Shown here piece after piece: positions 14,288 to 22,950 of a DNA stretch of 64,000 bases. This DNA is from a virus: IMG/VR virus record IMGVR_UViG_3300044608_002262, positions 1-64,000 of that record; one strand, given 5' to 3'. Made by a program: the position numbers and the translations under genes. The stretch's first letter is position 1. Every line of letters begins with the position of its first letter. The notes beneath the pieces are model-generated. The model ran no database searches. It was not told the DNA's origin and was given only the letters and a program-made list of their open reading frames with translations.

Positions 14288-15048
14288 AAAAAACCAAGAC
14301 TGAGCGAAAGCCGTTCGATTTCAAGAAGTGCCATTTGCACATCGGGATTCCCTGCTACGGCGGCATGATGAGCGAACCGACTGTGACAAGTTTGCTCAAC
14401 TTTCTTCTGTTGGCCCAGAAGTTGGGCCTGAATTGGACGCTGGATACAATGGTGAACGAATCGTTGGTCACGCGGGCGCGCAATAATCTGATGGCGCAGA
14501 TGTTGTGCAACAAGGCTGCCACGCATTTCATGTTCATCGACGCGGATATTCGCTTCGAGGGCACAGCACCTTTGCGGCTGATGGTGGCGGACAAGGATGT
14601 GATCGGCGGGCTGTATCCGAAAAAAAGCGCGGGTCCGGCTGATTATGTGGTCAACTTGAACCCCAGAACGAGCGTGCAGGGCGATTGTTTCACGGTGAAC
14701 ACGATTGGCACGGGATTTCTGATGTTCAAGCGGGACGTTTATGAGCGTCTGATCAAGGCGCATCCAGAGACGAAATACGGCAATGACATGAGATTCGCCA
14801 AAGAGTGCGAAGAGAATATGTATGCCATATTCGACTGCAAAATCGACGACGATGGAATGTATCTCTCTGAAGATTGGCTGTTTTGCCGCAGGTGGCAGGC
14901 ATTGGGCGGCAGGGTATGGGCGCACAGCAAGGTGCTACTGAACCATTGTGGGCATCAGGAATTTCGGGGCGACTTGCCCGAAGGATGCCGTGGGAAAACG
15001 AAGCTCCCGGCGCTGAATCATATTTTGAAGGTGAAGAAGCGGAAGTGA
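14284..15048 (+). CDS. GT-A type glycosyltransferase
   Basis: A 254-aa protein with the GT-A fold signature: an N-terminal strand HIGIPCYGG, a helix LLAQKLGLNWTLDTMVNESLVTRARNN, the metal-binding DxD in FIDADIRF (D86/D88), and a late EDWLFCRRW acidic motif. Overlaps the preceding GT9 gene by ATGA, so the two are co-translated and probably act in one glycosylation path. The sugar donor is unknown. Confidence 0.8.
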   Translation: MKKTKTERKPFDFKKCHLHIGIPCYGGMMSEPTVTSLLNFLLLAQKLGLNWTLDTMVNESLVTRARNNLMAQMLCNKAATHFMFIDADIRFEGTAPLRLMVADKDVIGGLYPKKSAGPADYVVNLNPRTSVQGDCFTVNTIGTGFLMFKRDVYERLIKAHPETKYGNDMRFAKECEENMYAIFDCKIDDDGMYLSEDWLFCRRWQALGGRVWAHSKVLLNHCGHQEFRGDLPEGCRGKTKLPALNHILKVKKRK

Positions 15049-15081
15049 CAGTTCACCCGAATTGACAGGGATCGAGTTGAG

Positions 15082-18000
15082 ATGAGCCAAGCAATCGGAT
15101 ATGAGGGCGGAGTGCCGTTGACAGGGCGGATTGCGCGGGATCGGTGGGTGAAGAAGCTGCGCGATGAGGACTTGGATCGGCGGGACGCGAATCTGGGGCG
15201 GGCAGGTGCGGCGGGGGCGATTGCCGGTGCGCTGTTTCCGAGCCGCAAGATGGGGATCTATAAGCGCATGGGGATCGGCGCGGTGGCCGGGACGGCGGGA
15301 GTTTTGGGAGTTCGGCAGGCCACAAAGAATTCGCGGGATGCCTATGGCGAGCGGAGTCGCGGGGCGAAACGGGCGGAGTCGCTTCCGGCGGTAGCTGCGC
15401 TGACGGGCGCGGGGTTGCTGACGGCGAAGAAGCTGGGGCTGTTGAAGAAGCTGAAGTTTGCAGTTGGCAGTAGGCAGTCGTCAGTGGAACTGGAGAAGCC
15501 GTTTCATGGTTACAGCGAGAAGCGGCACGCCAAGACGGGCGGGCTGAATGACTCGTTCCGCAGGAAATACAACCGGGAGAACGGGAGTAACCTGAAGCGT
15601 CCGGTCACGACGGAGCCAAGCAAGCTCAAGCCGGGAAGCAAATCGGCCAAGCGGCGTGCTTCTTTCTGTGCCCGGATGGGCGGAATGCAGGGGCCGACCT
15701 CGAAGGATGGGAAGCTCACGCCGAAGGGCGCGGCCTTGAAGCGGTGGAATTGTTCGGCGGAAGTTTCCAGTGTTCAGTTTTCAGAGAAAAAAGAGAAGAA
15801 GGGGCTGAATCCTTATGTTGGAGCCACAGCGAGCGGAGCGATTTCGGGTGCGGCGCTTGGGTTTATTCCGACCATTCTCCGACGCGGCAACAGCCTAAAA
15901 ACGGCGCTCAAGGCCGGTGCGCTGGGCGGTTTGGCCAGCGGAGCGATTGTCGGCGGCGGTGCTTTGATCGGTTCGCGTATTCTGGGCGAGCCGCGCGAGG
16001 ACGAAGGATCGGCTTTTACCAAGCGCGCGGCGATTGGCGGCACGATTGCAGGTGCGGGCGCGGGGTTGGCCGGTGGGCTGTTGCTGCGTAAAACGGCCAA
16101 GGGGCAGAAGATTTTGGCCGATGCGGCGAAGAATTGGCGACCGGCTGAGTGGTTGCACAAGGGTCCGGTGGCAGGCAGCGCGGCGATCGGCGCGGTGGCA
16201 GGAGCAGGCTATGGTGGTGCAACTGGCGCGGATGAGGGGCAACAGGTGGATTCGTTGCGACATTTGCGGAAGGACTTGCGCAAGGATGTGAAAGCGGCGG
16301 CGATGAAGCTGGAAGGGAAAGTTGGCAGTGTTCAGTTTTCCGTTGGCAGCAAAGCCAAGTTTTTCATTACCCGGATCGCGGGTCGTGCCGAAGAAGGAAC
16401 GGTGGTGGGAAAGGCTTCGTCACTGAAAAGCGCGCGGCGGGTGAAGAACAAGCACGATCTCAAGTATGGGGCCACTGCCCACAAGATTGTCGATCAAGAG
16501 GGCAAGCCCGTTCTTTTTGCCCAGAAGGATTGGCGGGATGCGCGGCGGGAATCGCGTAGTGAAGCAGCTAAAGACGTGATGGTGGGCGGCGGGGCTTTGG
16601 CGGCGGGGGCTGGTGTCGGCGGCGGTGCGCTGTGGGCGGCACGGAAGTTTGGCCAGAACGCAGACAAGGCGGGCGCGGCGGCAGAGCAGGTGACAGAAAC
16701 ACTCAAGGGAGTGACCAAGCCGCGTTTTGTGCGGTCGCGTCAGTGGCTCAAAAAGCAGATGTCTTTCCCGACCTTTGGAAAAATGATGAAAAAGTTTCGC
16801 ATGAGTAGCACGGCGGCGGCGGTGGAGTTGAGTATTTTAAGGCCCAAGGGCCGAACCGCTGGATGGAGTGATTACGGCAAAATCAAAACTTCGGAGGGTC
16901 GCGCCAAGTTTGCCAAGGCACTGAATGCGGGCCGCGCGGCGGGCTGGGACAATTATGCTTCAACTCCGGCGATGAAGGATCTCTTGAAGGGCGAAAATGC
17001 GCGGGGGGCCATGCGCCAAAAATTCAGGAATTTCTTGAGGGTGCTTCCGTTGGAGAGCAAGCAACGTCTGACCGAATTTTATATGCTGCGCAAGGATTTG
17101 ACCGAGGAGCAGCGCAACGTGCGCAATGCGGTGGTGGCCGGAACGGTCGGCGTAGGTGCGGCGGCGGGAGTAGCCGCCGTGGGGTTGCGTTCGCTGAAGC
17201 GGGCGGATGAGGCCATGCGGCAGCGGTGGAGTTCGATCCCGGCGGCTCCGGCGACTTTGCCGGAAATGAGCACACCGAAGAAAAATCTGACTCCGACGAT
17301 GCAGGACAAATGGGCAGCGGCCCAAGCGCGCGCGGCGATGTCCCCCAAGGGATCGGGTCGCACGATTCGCGTTGAAGCTCCGCAGGCAATGGCGCGGCAG
17401 GCCGAGGCGCGGCGGATCAAAGAGATTCGTGCGGTATCGCGTGCGCCGATTGCCGATGCGGCGGAGGGCGCGCGGGCTTCGACCAAGGCGCGCGTAGCCC
17501 AAGGTCGTAAGTTGCAAAAAATTGCTTCGGTAGGAAATGCCGGGGTGCTGAGTCGCGGCGAGCGGATGACGGCTTCGGCAGCGTTGGCGGCTTTGCGGAA
17601 GAAGTTCCGCTTCGAGCACAATTTCGCTGTGCGCTACCGGGACAAGGATGGCAAATCGACGGGATGGAAAAGCTGGGCCAAGGGCGAAACAGTTTACGAC
17701 GAGAACATGAACCCGACGAAGATGGGGGTGGGTTCCTTGGCCAATTCGATGAATCGCTATGCGCAGCAGGGGTGGCGGGAGAGCAGGCGCGGAGCGAACT
17801 TGGTGCGCGATTTCCGCGAAGTGGCGAGCGGCCAGAAAACGAAGAAGCGGGAGTGGGAGAAATCTTATTTCAAGGATCGGGTGGCTGGTGCGCTCGGCAC
17901 GGCGGGCTTGATTGCCGGAACAGTGCTCTATCGCAAGGGCGGCAAATACGGCGCACCGAAATGGGCGCAGAAGTGGCACGGGGCGGTGAATAAAGTAGGT

Positions 18001-19344
18001 AGCGGCATCCAAAGCGCCAACAGGACGGCACAGGGCTGGCTGGACCGGCAGGTGAATGGGTTTGAGGCGCGGTTCAATGCAACGGTGCGGATGTTTTCGC
18101 AGGATAATTGGCGTCGGGCTGGATACACGGGAATGCTGACGGGTGGGCCACTTAACGTGCGGGATGAAATAGACGCCGAGCGATATTACCGCGCGGGCGG
18201 GGTTGAGTATCGCAAGCGAGACGCCTTAAAACACGCGCTGCCCGGAGCCGCCGCCGCGATCCCTGCAACTATTGCGGGTTACAAGTATGCAAAAAGTTTA
18301 GCGCGACGGGGCAAACCGTTGAGTGCGTTGGCGGTTCGAGTGGGTTTTCCGGCGGCGGCGGTTGGAGTGGTCAATTCGTTCGTTGGTCCGAGCAAGCAGG
18401 CGGTGAGTGACAGAGCAAAACGCACCCGCGAGTTTTCCACGGCGGAATACAAGCAGCTGGCCAAGAACAACTATAAAGACACAGCGCGCAAACGAGACTA
18501 CATCACCAGCAATATCGGATCTGTGGCGCAGAGTGGTTTGGCAGGCACGCTGCCCGGAATGGCTATTGGAGGGTTGCTGGCCGGAAAGCGCGGAGTAAAG
18601 CCGGGGTTGTTTGCGGGGATCGCTGGTGGAATTGCTACCCGCGCCATATTGCAAAAGCGAATCAACCGCAAAGAAGATAAGTGGATTGAAGAGGCCAATA
18701 GCGGGCAAGCGAGCAATTTGCGCCAGTGGGCTAACGACACAAAGCATACAGCAATCAATGTGGGTATTCCGCTTGGTTTGGCTGGGGCGGGTATTGGAAT
18801 TGCCGTCGCTCGCAAGCCGCTGTTTAGAGGAGCGAAAACCGCCGCCCGCAGCGCCCGAAAAATGGCAGCGACCGCGCGTGCCAAGATGCCGGTATCGAAG
18901 GCCACGCAGGATGCGCGGTTCGCCAAGGCCAAGCCTGCCCGTGCATGGGAAGTGGGCGGATCGCAGGCTGCGCCGTCGAACTGGCCGCGCCTTGCGATGG
19001 AATCACGCATGAATGCGACTTTGCAGATGTTTGAGGGCTACGGGCCGTATCAGGACTATTACTCGGCTCCGGGCTGGGATTTGCGGGATGCGCGGGGCAA
19101 GAGCGCGCGGGTCTTTGCGCCGGGAGCGAAAAAGCGGATGCGGCGACCGGCGGAGTGGCATGAGAAGAAGGATAACCAGAAGAAGCTGATTGCTGGGGCC
19201 GGGGTGGCGGCGGCTCTGTTGGCCGGAGGCGGTGGCTTTTATTGGGGCACGCAACGCGCACTGAGGCTGGGCAAGCTGGCCAAGACAAATGCCAAGTTCC
19301 GCGCGAGCAAGGGCGGCTTCGGAGACATCAGTGGCCTCAACTGA
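15082..19344 (+). CDS. Giant glycine-zipper internal/ejection protein candidate, 1420 aa
   Basis: A very basic 1420-aa protein built from about 15 Gly/Ala-rich hydrophobic segments (for example 40-52, 60-78, 246-265, 276-300, 317-335, 362-382, 499-520, 682-702, 934-950, 1051-1067, 1083-1101, 1150-1190, 1224-1243, 1370-1392) separated by Lys/Arg-rich linkers. Residues ~140-224 match the DUF6321 pattern (SEKRHAKTGGLNDSFRRKY; TSKDGKLTPKGAALKRWNC). Short strand-like peptides recur (FEARFNATVRMF, MESRMNATLQMF, GSVQFS). The start has a TTGACA box 14 nt upstream. Its place before the head protease suggests an internal head or ejection protein that is cleaved and later inserts in the host membrane; this is inference. 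Confidence 0.6.
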   Translation: MSQAIGYEGGVPLTGRIARDRWVKKLRDEDLDRRDANLGRAGAAGAIAGALFPSRKMGIYKRMGIGAVAGTAGVLGVRQATKNSRDAYGERSRGAKRAESLPAVAALTGAGLLTAKKLGLLKKLKFAVGSRQSSVELEKPFHGYSEKRHAKTGGLNDSFRRKYNRENGSNLKRPVTTEPSKLKPGSKSAKRRASFCARMGGMQGPTSKDGKLTPKGAALKRWNCSAEVSSVQFSEKKEKKGLNPYVGATASGAISGAALGFIPTILRRGNSLKTALKAGALGGLASGAIVGGGALIGSRILGEPREDEGSAFTKRAAIGGTIAGAGAGLAGGLLLRKTAKGQKILADAAKNWRPAEWLHKGPVAGSAAIGAVAGAGYGGATGADEGQQVDSLRHLRKDLRKDVKAAAMKLEGKVGSVQFSVGSKAKFFITRIAGRAEEGTVVGKASSLKSARRVKNKHDLKYGATAHKIVDQEGKPVLFAQKDWRDARRESRSEAAKDVMVGGGALAAGAGVGGGALWAARKFGQNADKAGAAAEQVTETLKGVTKPRFVRSRQWLKKQMSFPTFGKMMKKFRMSSTAAAVELSILRPKGRTAGWSDYGKIKTSEGRAKFAKALNAGRAAGWDNYASTPAMKDLLKGENARGAMRQKFRNFLRVLPLESKQRLTEFYMLRKDLTEEQRNVRNAVVAGTVGVGAAAGVAAVGLRSLKRADEAMRQRWSSIPAAPATLPEMSTPKKNLTPTMQDKWAAAQARAAMSPKGSGRTIRVEAPQAMARQAEARRIKEIRAVSRAPIADAAEGARASTKARVAQGRKLQKIASVGNAGVLSRGERMTASAALAALRKKFRFEHNFAVRYRDKDGKSTGWKSWAKGETVYDENMNPTKMGVGSLANSMNRYAQQGWRESRRGANLVRDFREVASGQKTKKREWEKSYFKDRVAGALGTAGLIAGTVLYRKGGKYGAPKWAQKWHGAVNKVGSGIQSANRTAQGWLDRQVNGFEARFNATVRMFSQDNWRRAGYTGMLTGGPLNVRDEIDAERYYRAGGVEYRKRDALKHALPGAAAAIPATIAGYKYAKSLARRGKPLSALAVRVGFPAAAVGVVNSFVGPSKQAVSDRAKRTREFSTAEYKQLAKNNYKDTARKRDYITSNIGSVAQSGLAGTLPGMAIGGLLAGKRGVKPGLFAGIAGGIATRAILQKRINRKEDKWIEEANSGQASNLRQWANDTKHTAINVGIPLGLAGAGIGIAVARKPLFRGAKTAARSARKMAATARAKMPVSKATQDARFAKAKPARAWEVGGSQAAPSNWPRLAMESRMNATLQMFEGYGPYQDYYSAPGWDLRDARGKSARVFAPGAKKRMRRPAEWHEKKDNQKKLIAGAGVAAALLAGGGGFYWGTQRALRLGKLAKTNAKFRASKGGFGDISGLN

Positions 19345-19372
19345 GTTGACTTACACGAGAAAGAAAAAATCT

Positions 19373-20239
19373 ATGAACACGGAAATCAAAAAGAAATTGG
19401 TCGCCCTTGAGGCGAATGTGGATGCGGTGCTGTTTCGCCGGATGTATGAGGACGAAGAGCAGCAGTCGGGTATGGGCGTGGGCCGTGCTTTGAATATCGG
19501 TGTGGGTGCGGCGGCGCTGGGCGCAGGCGCGTATGGCGCGAAAATTGGCGATCAGGCCATCCGCCGGAAATACGGCATGATGCCCGGAGTCGGTCGCCGT
19601 GAGGCTTATCGTCGCGCGGGAATGGATGCGATGGATGCGGCGAAGGGCTATGGCAGCAGGGCGCAGGATGCGGTAACGGGATCTGAGGGTTTCAAGGCCG
19701 GTCAGAAGGCGTGGCAGCGCAGCGCTGGTCAGGGCACGGGACTATTTTCGCGTGTTCGTCGTGTGCTCGGCGGGGCGACCCGTGCGATGACCGGCGGGCG
19801 TTTCGGCTTCGAGGCAATCGAGGGACGGGTGAATCGTTTGATCGAGCTTGCTGAAGTTCGCATCAACGAGAAGGGCCAACGCTCGGATCAGAATTTGCGC
19901 CGTGGAGCTATGGGCTTGTTGACCGGCAGCATCGGAAGCGGTGCCGGTTCACTCGTCAATGCCGGTCGGTTCAATGAGGAAAATGAAATTTATCGCAAGC
20001 GTGATGCAGCGGGTCATTCTTTGGTCGGCGGGCTGGCGGGTGTTCCTGTCGGCCTTGCCGGAGGCGCGGTTGCTGCGAGAATGCGCAGTCCGGGGGCGAT
20101 GGCGGCAACGGCAATAGGTGGCACACTCGGCGCAATAGGCGTGGGCTACGGCGTTTCGCGCGCGATGGGCGAGCGGTCGCTGGATAAGCGCAAGCGCGAT
20201 TCGCTTCTGGCGCGGTTGCAGGCCGGTCAACAGGGCTAA
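19373..20239 (+). CDS. Glycine-zipper protein related to the 1420-aa protein, 288 aa
   Basis: It starts with a helix plus strand (KKLVALEANVDAVLFRRMYEDEE) and contains Gly/Ala membrane-like segments at about 39-57, 178-196, 216-234 and 240-264. YRKRDAAGHSLVGG near 207 parallels YRKRDALKHALPG of the larger protein, so the two share ancestry. ATG at 19373 is preferred because a TTGACT box lies 21 nt upstream. Probably part of the same internal-protein set. Confidence 0.6.
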   Translation: MNTEIKKKLVALEANVDAVLFRRMYEDEEQQSGMGVGRALNIGVGAAALGAGAYGAKIGDQAIRRKYGMMPGVGRREAYRRAGMDAMDAAKGYGSRAQDAVTGSEGFKAGQKAWQRSAGQGTGLFSRVRRVLGGATRAMTGGRFGFEAIEGRVNRLIELAEVRINEKGQRSDQNLRRGAMGLLTGSIGSGAGSLVNAGRFNEENEIYRKRDAAGHSLVGGLAGVPVGLAGGAVAARMRSPGAMAATAIGGTLGAIGVGYGVSRAMGERSLDKRKRDSLLARLQAGQQG

Positions 20240-20243
20240 CTTT

Positions 20244-20834
20244 GTGAAGGCTAAAAGCGCGGATAAGCCCAAGGGCCGGTGCTGGAAGGGGTGCAAGCCC
20301 GTTCCCGGCAAAAAACCTTTCAGCAAGGGCAGTTGTTCTTGCGGGATGTCGGCGCTGATTCCGGGGATGATCGAGTTTGTGAGCGACGAGGGTAGGGCGG
20401 CAGCCGCCGCTGCGTTGCGATATAACAGATGGATAGATCAGAATCCCAATGTGGATTATGGAAAAAATCCACATTTTGGTGATTTAATGGCGACGCAGGA
20501 TCGCGTTCAGCAAAGAGGAATCGCGGCCAACAAAATGGGATGGCCGTTTGGAAAGAAAGCTCGCGCCCGCAGGGCCGAAAGAAAGACTTACAACGAGGAT
20601 ATTGATTACATCAATAATCAGTTGAAGGGACTGTCGGCTCTGACTCCCGGCATGGTGGCTTTTGCTTTGGGCGAAGACAATCGGCCTCGCAATAACAACG
20701 GGCAATTTCTGGCCAATGAGACGGGCGGGGCGGATCCGAATTCGATGGCGGCGGCATACGGCAATGTCGAAGCGGAGAAGATGGCGCGGCGGCAGGGGCT
20801 TATGGCTCGGCTCAAGGCGATGATGGGGCGGTAA
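20244..20834 (+). CDS. Internal-protein family member, 196 aa
   Basis: Starts at GTG 20244, 4 nt past the previous stop. The N terminus is Lys/Cys-rich (GRCWKGCKPVPGKKPFSKGSCSCG). Two near-identical peptides, SALIPGMIEF (near residue 36) and SALTPGMVAF (near 130), each open a charged domain. The ~80-residue spacing indicates an internal duplication. Grouped with the two preceding genes by basic composition and peptide style. Function unknown. Confidence 0.55.
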   Translation: MKAKSADKPKGRCWKGCKPVPGKKPFSKGSCSCGMSALIPGMIEFVSDEGRAAAAAALRYNRWIDQNPNVDYGKNPHFGDLMATQDRVQQRGIAANKMGWPFGKKARARRAERKTYNEDIDYINNQLKGLSALTPGMVAFALGEDNRPRNNNGQFLANETGGADPNSMAAAYGNVEAEKMARRQGLMARLKAMMGR

Positions 20835-20858
20835 GAACAATCAATGTTGTAGTTCACC

Positions 20859-21173
20859 ATGAGCAGCGATGACCACGGACACCGGATTGATCACCACGAC
20901 AAGGAACTGGAAAGGCATAGCAGTGCCTTGTCGCGGATCTCGGATACTTTGGACAGCTTGCAACGGGAGACGCACGAGATCCGAGTTACTTTGAGAGAGC
21001 GCGACCAGACGACCCGATTTTTGCGGGCTTCATTCAATGCCATCCTCGTTGCTGTGGTCATGCAGTTGGCCGGGACAGTCTGGTGGGCGGCAAAGATGGA
21101 TGCGGCGGTGCAGGCGATGACGCATACGGTGAGCGACCACGAGGATCGGCTGCGGCATCAGGAGAAAAACTAA
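20859..21173 (+). CDS. XhlA/holin-like membrane protein, 104 aa
   Basis: A coiled-coil N-terminal half with heptad Leu/Ile (SSALSRISDTLDSLQRETHEIRVTL), one membrane segment (FNAILVAVVMQLAGTVWWAA), and a short helical tail. This layout resembles XhlA-type small phage membrane proteins. It sits in the head region, not the lysis cassette, so it may instead anchor or space virion proteins. Start ATG 20859. Confidence 0.5.
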   Translation: MSSDDHGHRIDHHDKELERHSSALSRISDTLDSLQRETHEIRVTLRERDQTTRFLRASFNAILVAVVMQLAGTVWWAAKMDAAVQAMTHTVSDHEDRLRHQEKN

Positions 21174-21180
21174 TTTCCGG

Positions 21181-21221
21181 GCGCGGCGGTTGGTGGTTGG
21201 GGGACTCCCGCCGCCGCGTCC
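21181..21221. repeat. GC-rich inverted repeat before protease gene
   Basis: CGCGGCGG and CCGCCGCG-type arms surround a G/T-rich loop in the 81-nt gap before the protease start. No U-tract; it may attenuate transcription or shape the mRNA. Confidence 0.4.
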
Positions 21222-21254
21222 GAAAACCATTTAGTTGACTTGGAGCCTGCGGGT

Positions 21255-22529
21255 ATGGACTCGCAGGTTTTTCAATTTCAAGCAGGGAGCATCTCCGGTC
21301 GCGTGGATCGGGATGCTGGCATCATTCGTGGGGCGGCGGTGATCACGGGTGGCGTGACGGCGCGGGGGCATGACCTCGAAGTGGATGACACGACGCTGGA
21401 GCAGATCGTGACGTGCGGAAACACGAAGGGGCGGGTGCAGGTGAAGCTGAATCACAAAGACCCGCAAGCTCTGCAAAGTATTTGCGGCTACCTCGAAGGC
21501 TTTCGCCGCGAGGGCGACAAGGTGGTGGCCGATTGGCATTTGCTCAAGTCGCACGAGGAATTCGACGCGCTGATGGAGCGGGCGACGCGGATGCCGGATT
21601 GCTTCGGGCTTTCGGCGGCGTTTTCCGGTCCTCCGAAGGGGGAGAAGCGCAAGGACGGGAAGCAGGCCGCGCGCTGCGAGGAGCTACTGGCGGTGGATTG
21701 CGTGGCGATGCCTGCGGCGAATCCGGCGGGGCTTTTCGAGGCCGTGGTTGACACGGCGACAAATGGAAAACCTATGAACGATAAAATCGAACAAAACGAG
21801 GGTGCTGCCCCGGAGCCGACTTTGGCCGAGGTGCTGGCAGCGGTGCAGGAGTTGCAAGAAGTGGTGACGGCGGTGGCTAATCGCCAAGCCGAGGTGGATG
21901 CGCTGATCGAAGCGAACACGCCGCTTTCCATGGACGAACTGGCCGAACTCGACGCCATGAGCGACGAGCAACTGGCCGAGCAGGGGATTACCCGCGACGA
22001 ACTGAACAATTTGATCGCCAACGTGGCGGAAGCCGAGGGCGGCGAAGCCGAAGGCGAAGGGGAATTGGTTGGAGCAGGGCATAGCAGTGAGGGCAACGAT
22101 AGCGCCGCTGCCGGTGGCGAGGCCGCTGGTGCGGCGCTATCCGCTCTGCAACGCCGCGTGGTCGAGCTTGAAGGCAAGCTGGCCGAGAAGGCGCAGAACG
22201 ACGAGGCCGCTAAAATTCAGCACGCTTTCGATGTTCTGGAAGAGAAGCAGAACGCTCTCATCGCGCAGAACGAATCGCTCCAGCGCATCGTCAAGATGCA
22301 CGGGATCAAGGCGGCGAGCGCCGGAACCGAAGGGGTGAAGATGTTCTCCGGCGAAGGAGACACCGAATTCAACAGCATCGTCGCGGCCAAGGCTACCGAA
22401 CTGGAAGCCAGTGGAAAGCCCACTGCCGCCGCACGGGCCGAAGCGATCCGCTTCGCCATCAAGAGCAACCCGCGCGCTTACGCCGAGAGCCTGTCGGCTC
22501 GCGGTCTGATCAAGCTGGCGGACGCCTAA
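21255..22529 (+). CDS. Prohead protease with C-terminal scaffold domain
   Basis: A 424-aa protein. Residues ~1-165 look like a head maturation protease: SISGRVDRDAGIIRGAAVITGGVTARG, the conserved VKLNHKDPQALQSICGYLEGFR (His in NHK), and DCFGLSAAF with the likely nucleophilic Ser, then CEELLAVDCVAMPAANPAGLF. Residues ~175-424 are acidic coiled coil typical of scaffold. In lambda-like phages the protease removes itself and scaffold from proheads. Start ATG 21255 (TTGACT box 14 nt upstream) is chosen over an in-frame TTG. It is directly upstream of decoration and capsid genes. Confidence 0.82.
   Translation: MDSQVFQFQAGSISGRVDRDAGIIRGAAVITGGVTARGHDLEVDDTTLEQIVTCGNTKGRVQVKLNHKDPQALQSICGYLEGFRREGDKVVADWHLLKSHEEFDALMERATRMPDCFGLSAAFSGPPKGEKRKDGKQAARCEELLAVDCVAMPAANPAGLFEAVVDTATNGKPMNDKIEQNEGAAPEPTLAEVLAAVQELQEVVTAVANRQAEVDALIEANTPLSMDELAELDAMSDEQLAEQGITRDELNNLIANVAEAEGGEAEGEGELVGAGHSSEGNDSAAAGGEAAGAALSALQRRVVELEGKLAEKAQNDEAAKIQHAFDVLEEKQNALIAQNESLQRIVKMHGIKAASAGTEGVKMFSGEGDTEFNSIVAAKATELEASGKPTAAARAEAIRFAIKSNPRAYAESLSARGLIKLADA
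21774..22529 (+). CDS. Nested scaffold protein (internal start), 251 aa
   Basis: An in-frame ATG at residue 174 of the protease gene begins MNDKIEQNEGAAPEPTLAEVL, exactly at the protease/scaffold boundary. TTGACA lies 20 nt upstream, the same box seen at true unit starts. Lambda makes its scaffold Nu3 from such an internal start in gene C, so separate scaffold synthesis is likely. The product is acidic and helical (DELAEL, DEQLAEQGITRDELNNLI) with a coiled coil near its middle. Confidence 0.6.
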   Translation: MNDKIEQNEGAAPEPTLAEVLAAVQELQEVVTAVANRQAEVDALIEANTPLSMDELAELDAMSDEQLAEQGITRDELNNLIANVAEAEGGEAEGEGELVGAGHSSEGNDSAAAGGEAAGAALSALQRRVVELEGKLAEKAQNDEAAKIQHAFDVLEEKQNALIAQNESLQRIVKMHGIKAASAGTEGVKMFSGEGDTEFNSIVAAKATELEASGKPTAAARAEAIRFAIKSNPRAYAESLSARGLIKLADA

Positions 22530-22554
22530 AGAATCTAACGAGGAGAAAAAAATC

Positions 22555-22914
22555 ATGAATGCAACACAGAGCAATGGGTTCGACAGCTTCGTGGCAGCTT
22601 CCAGCAACGGCATCGCTGCCAATGTTCGGGTCAAGCTCAACGACAGCCGCAAACTGGAACTTGCCGGGGCGAGCGACATCGCCATCGGCGTGACTATGAC
22701 CAAGAGCACCGATGGCGTTACGCCGGTCGGGGTCAAGCTCAAGAACGCACCGGGCAGCTTCGAGGTTGTCGCGGCGGGCACGTTCGCAGCCGGAGTCGTC
22801 GTGAAGAGTGCGGCGGACGGCAAAGTGGTTTCGGGCGGCGCAGGCCATGACTTTGGCATCGCCTTCGGCAGCAGCACGGCGGCGAACGATGTCGTCGTGG
22901 TCTATCCGCTCTAA
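22555..22914 (+). CDS. Head decoration protein (DUF2190-like)
   Basis: A 119-aa beta-rich protein with the repeating pattern of DUF2190/gpD-type capsid cement proteins: NVRVKLNDSRKLELAGASDIAIGVTM, VTPVGVKLKNAPGSFEVVAAGTFAAGVVV and a final AANDVVVVYPL. Strong AACGAGGAG Shine-Dalgarno site 8-9 nt before ATG. Position between scaffold and capsid genes fits lambda order. Confidence 0.82.
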   Translation: MNATQSNGFDSFVAASSNGIAANVRVKLNDSRKLELAGASDIAIGVTMTKSTDGVTPVGVKLKNAPGSFEVVAAGTFAAGVVVKSAADGKVVSGGAGHDFGIAFGSSTAANDVVVVYPL

Positions 22915-22950
22915 GGCACGAGGAAATTTAACGAGGAGACGACAAGCACT

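Noticed and set aside
16960-18012. A 350-codon minus-strand open frame inside the 1420-aa gene
   Set aside because: Low-complexity Arg/His/Ser composition and no start signal; explained by GC-rich antisense of a Gly/Ala/Lys-rich protein.
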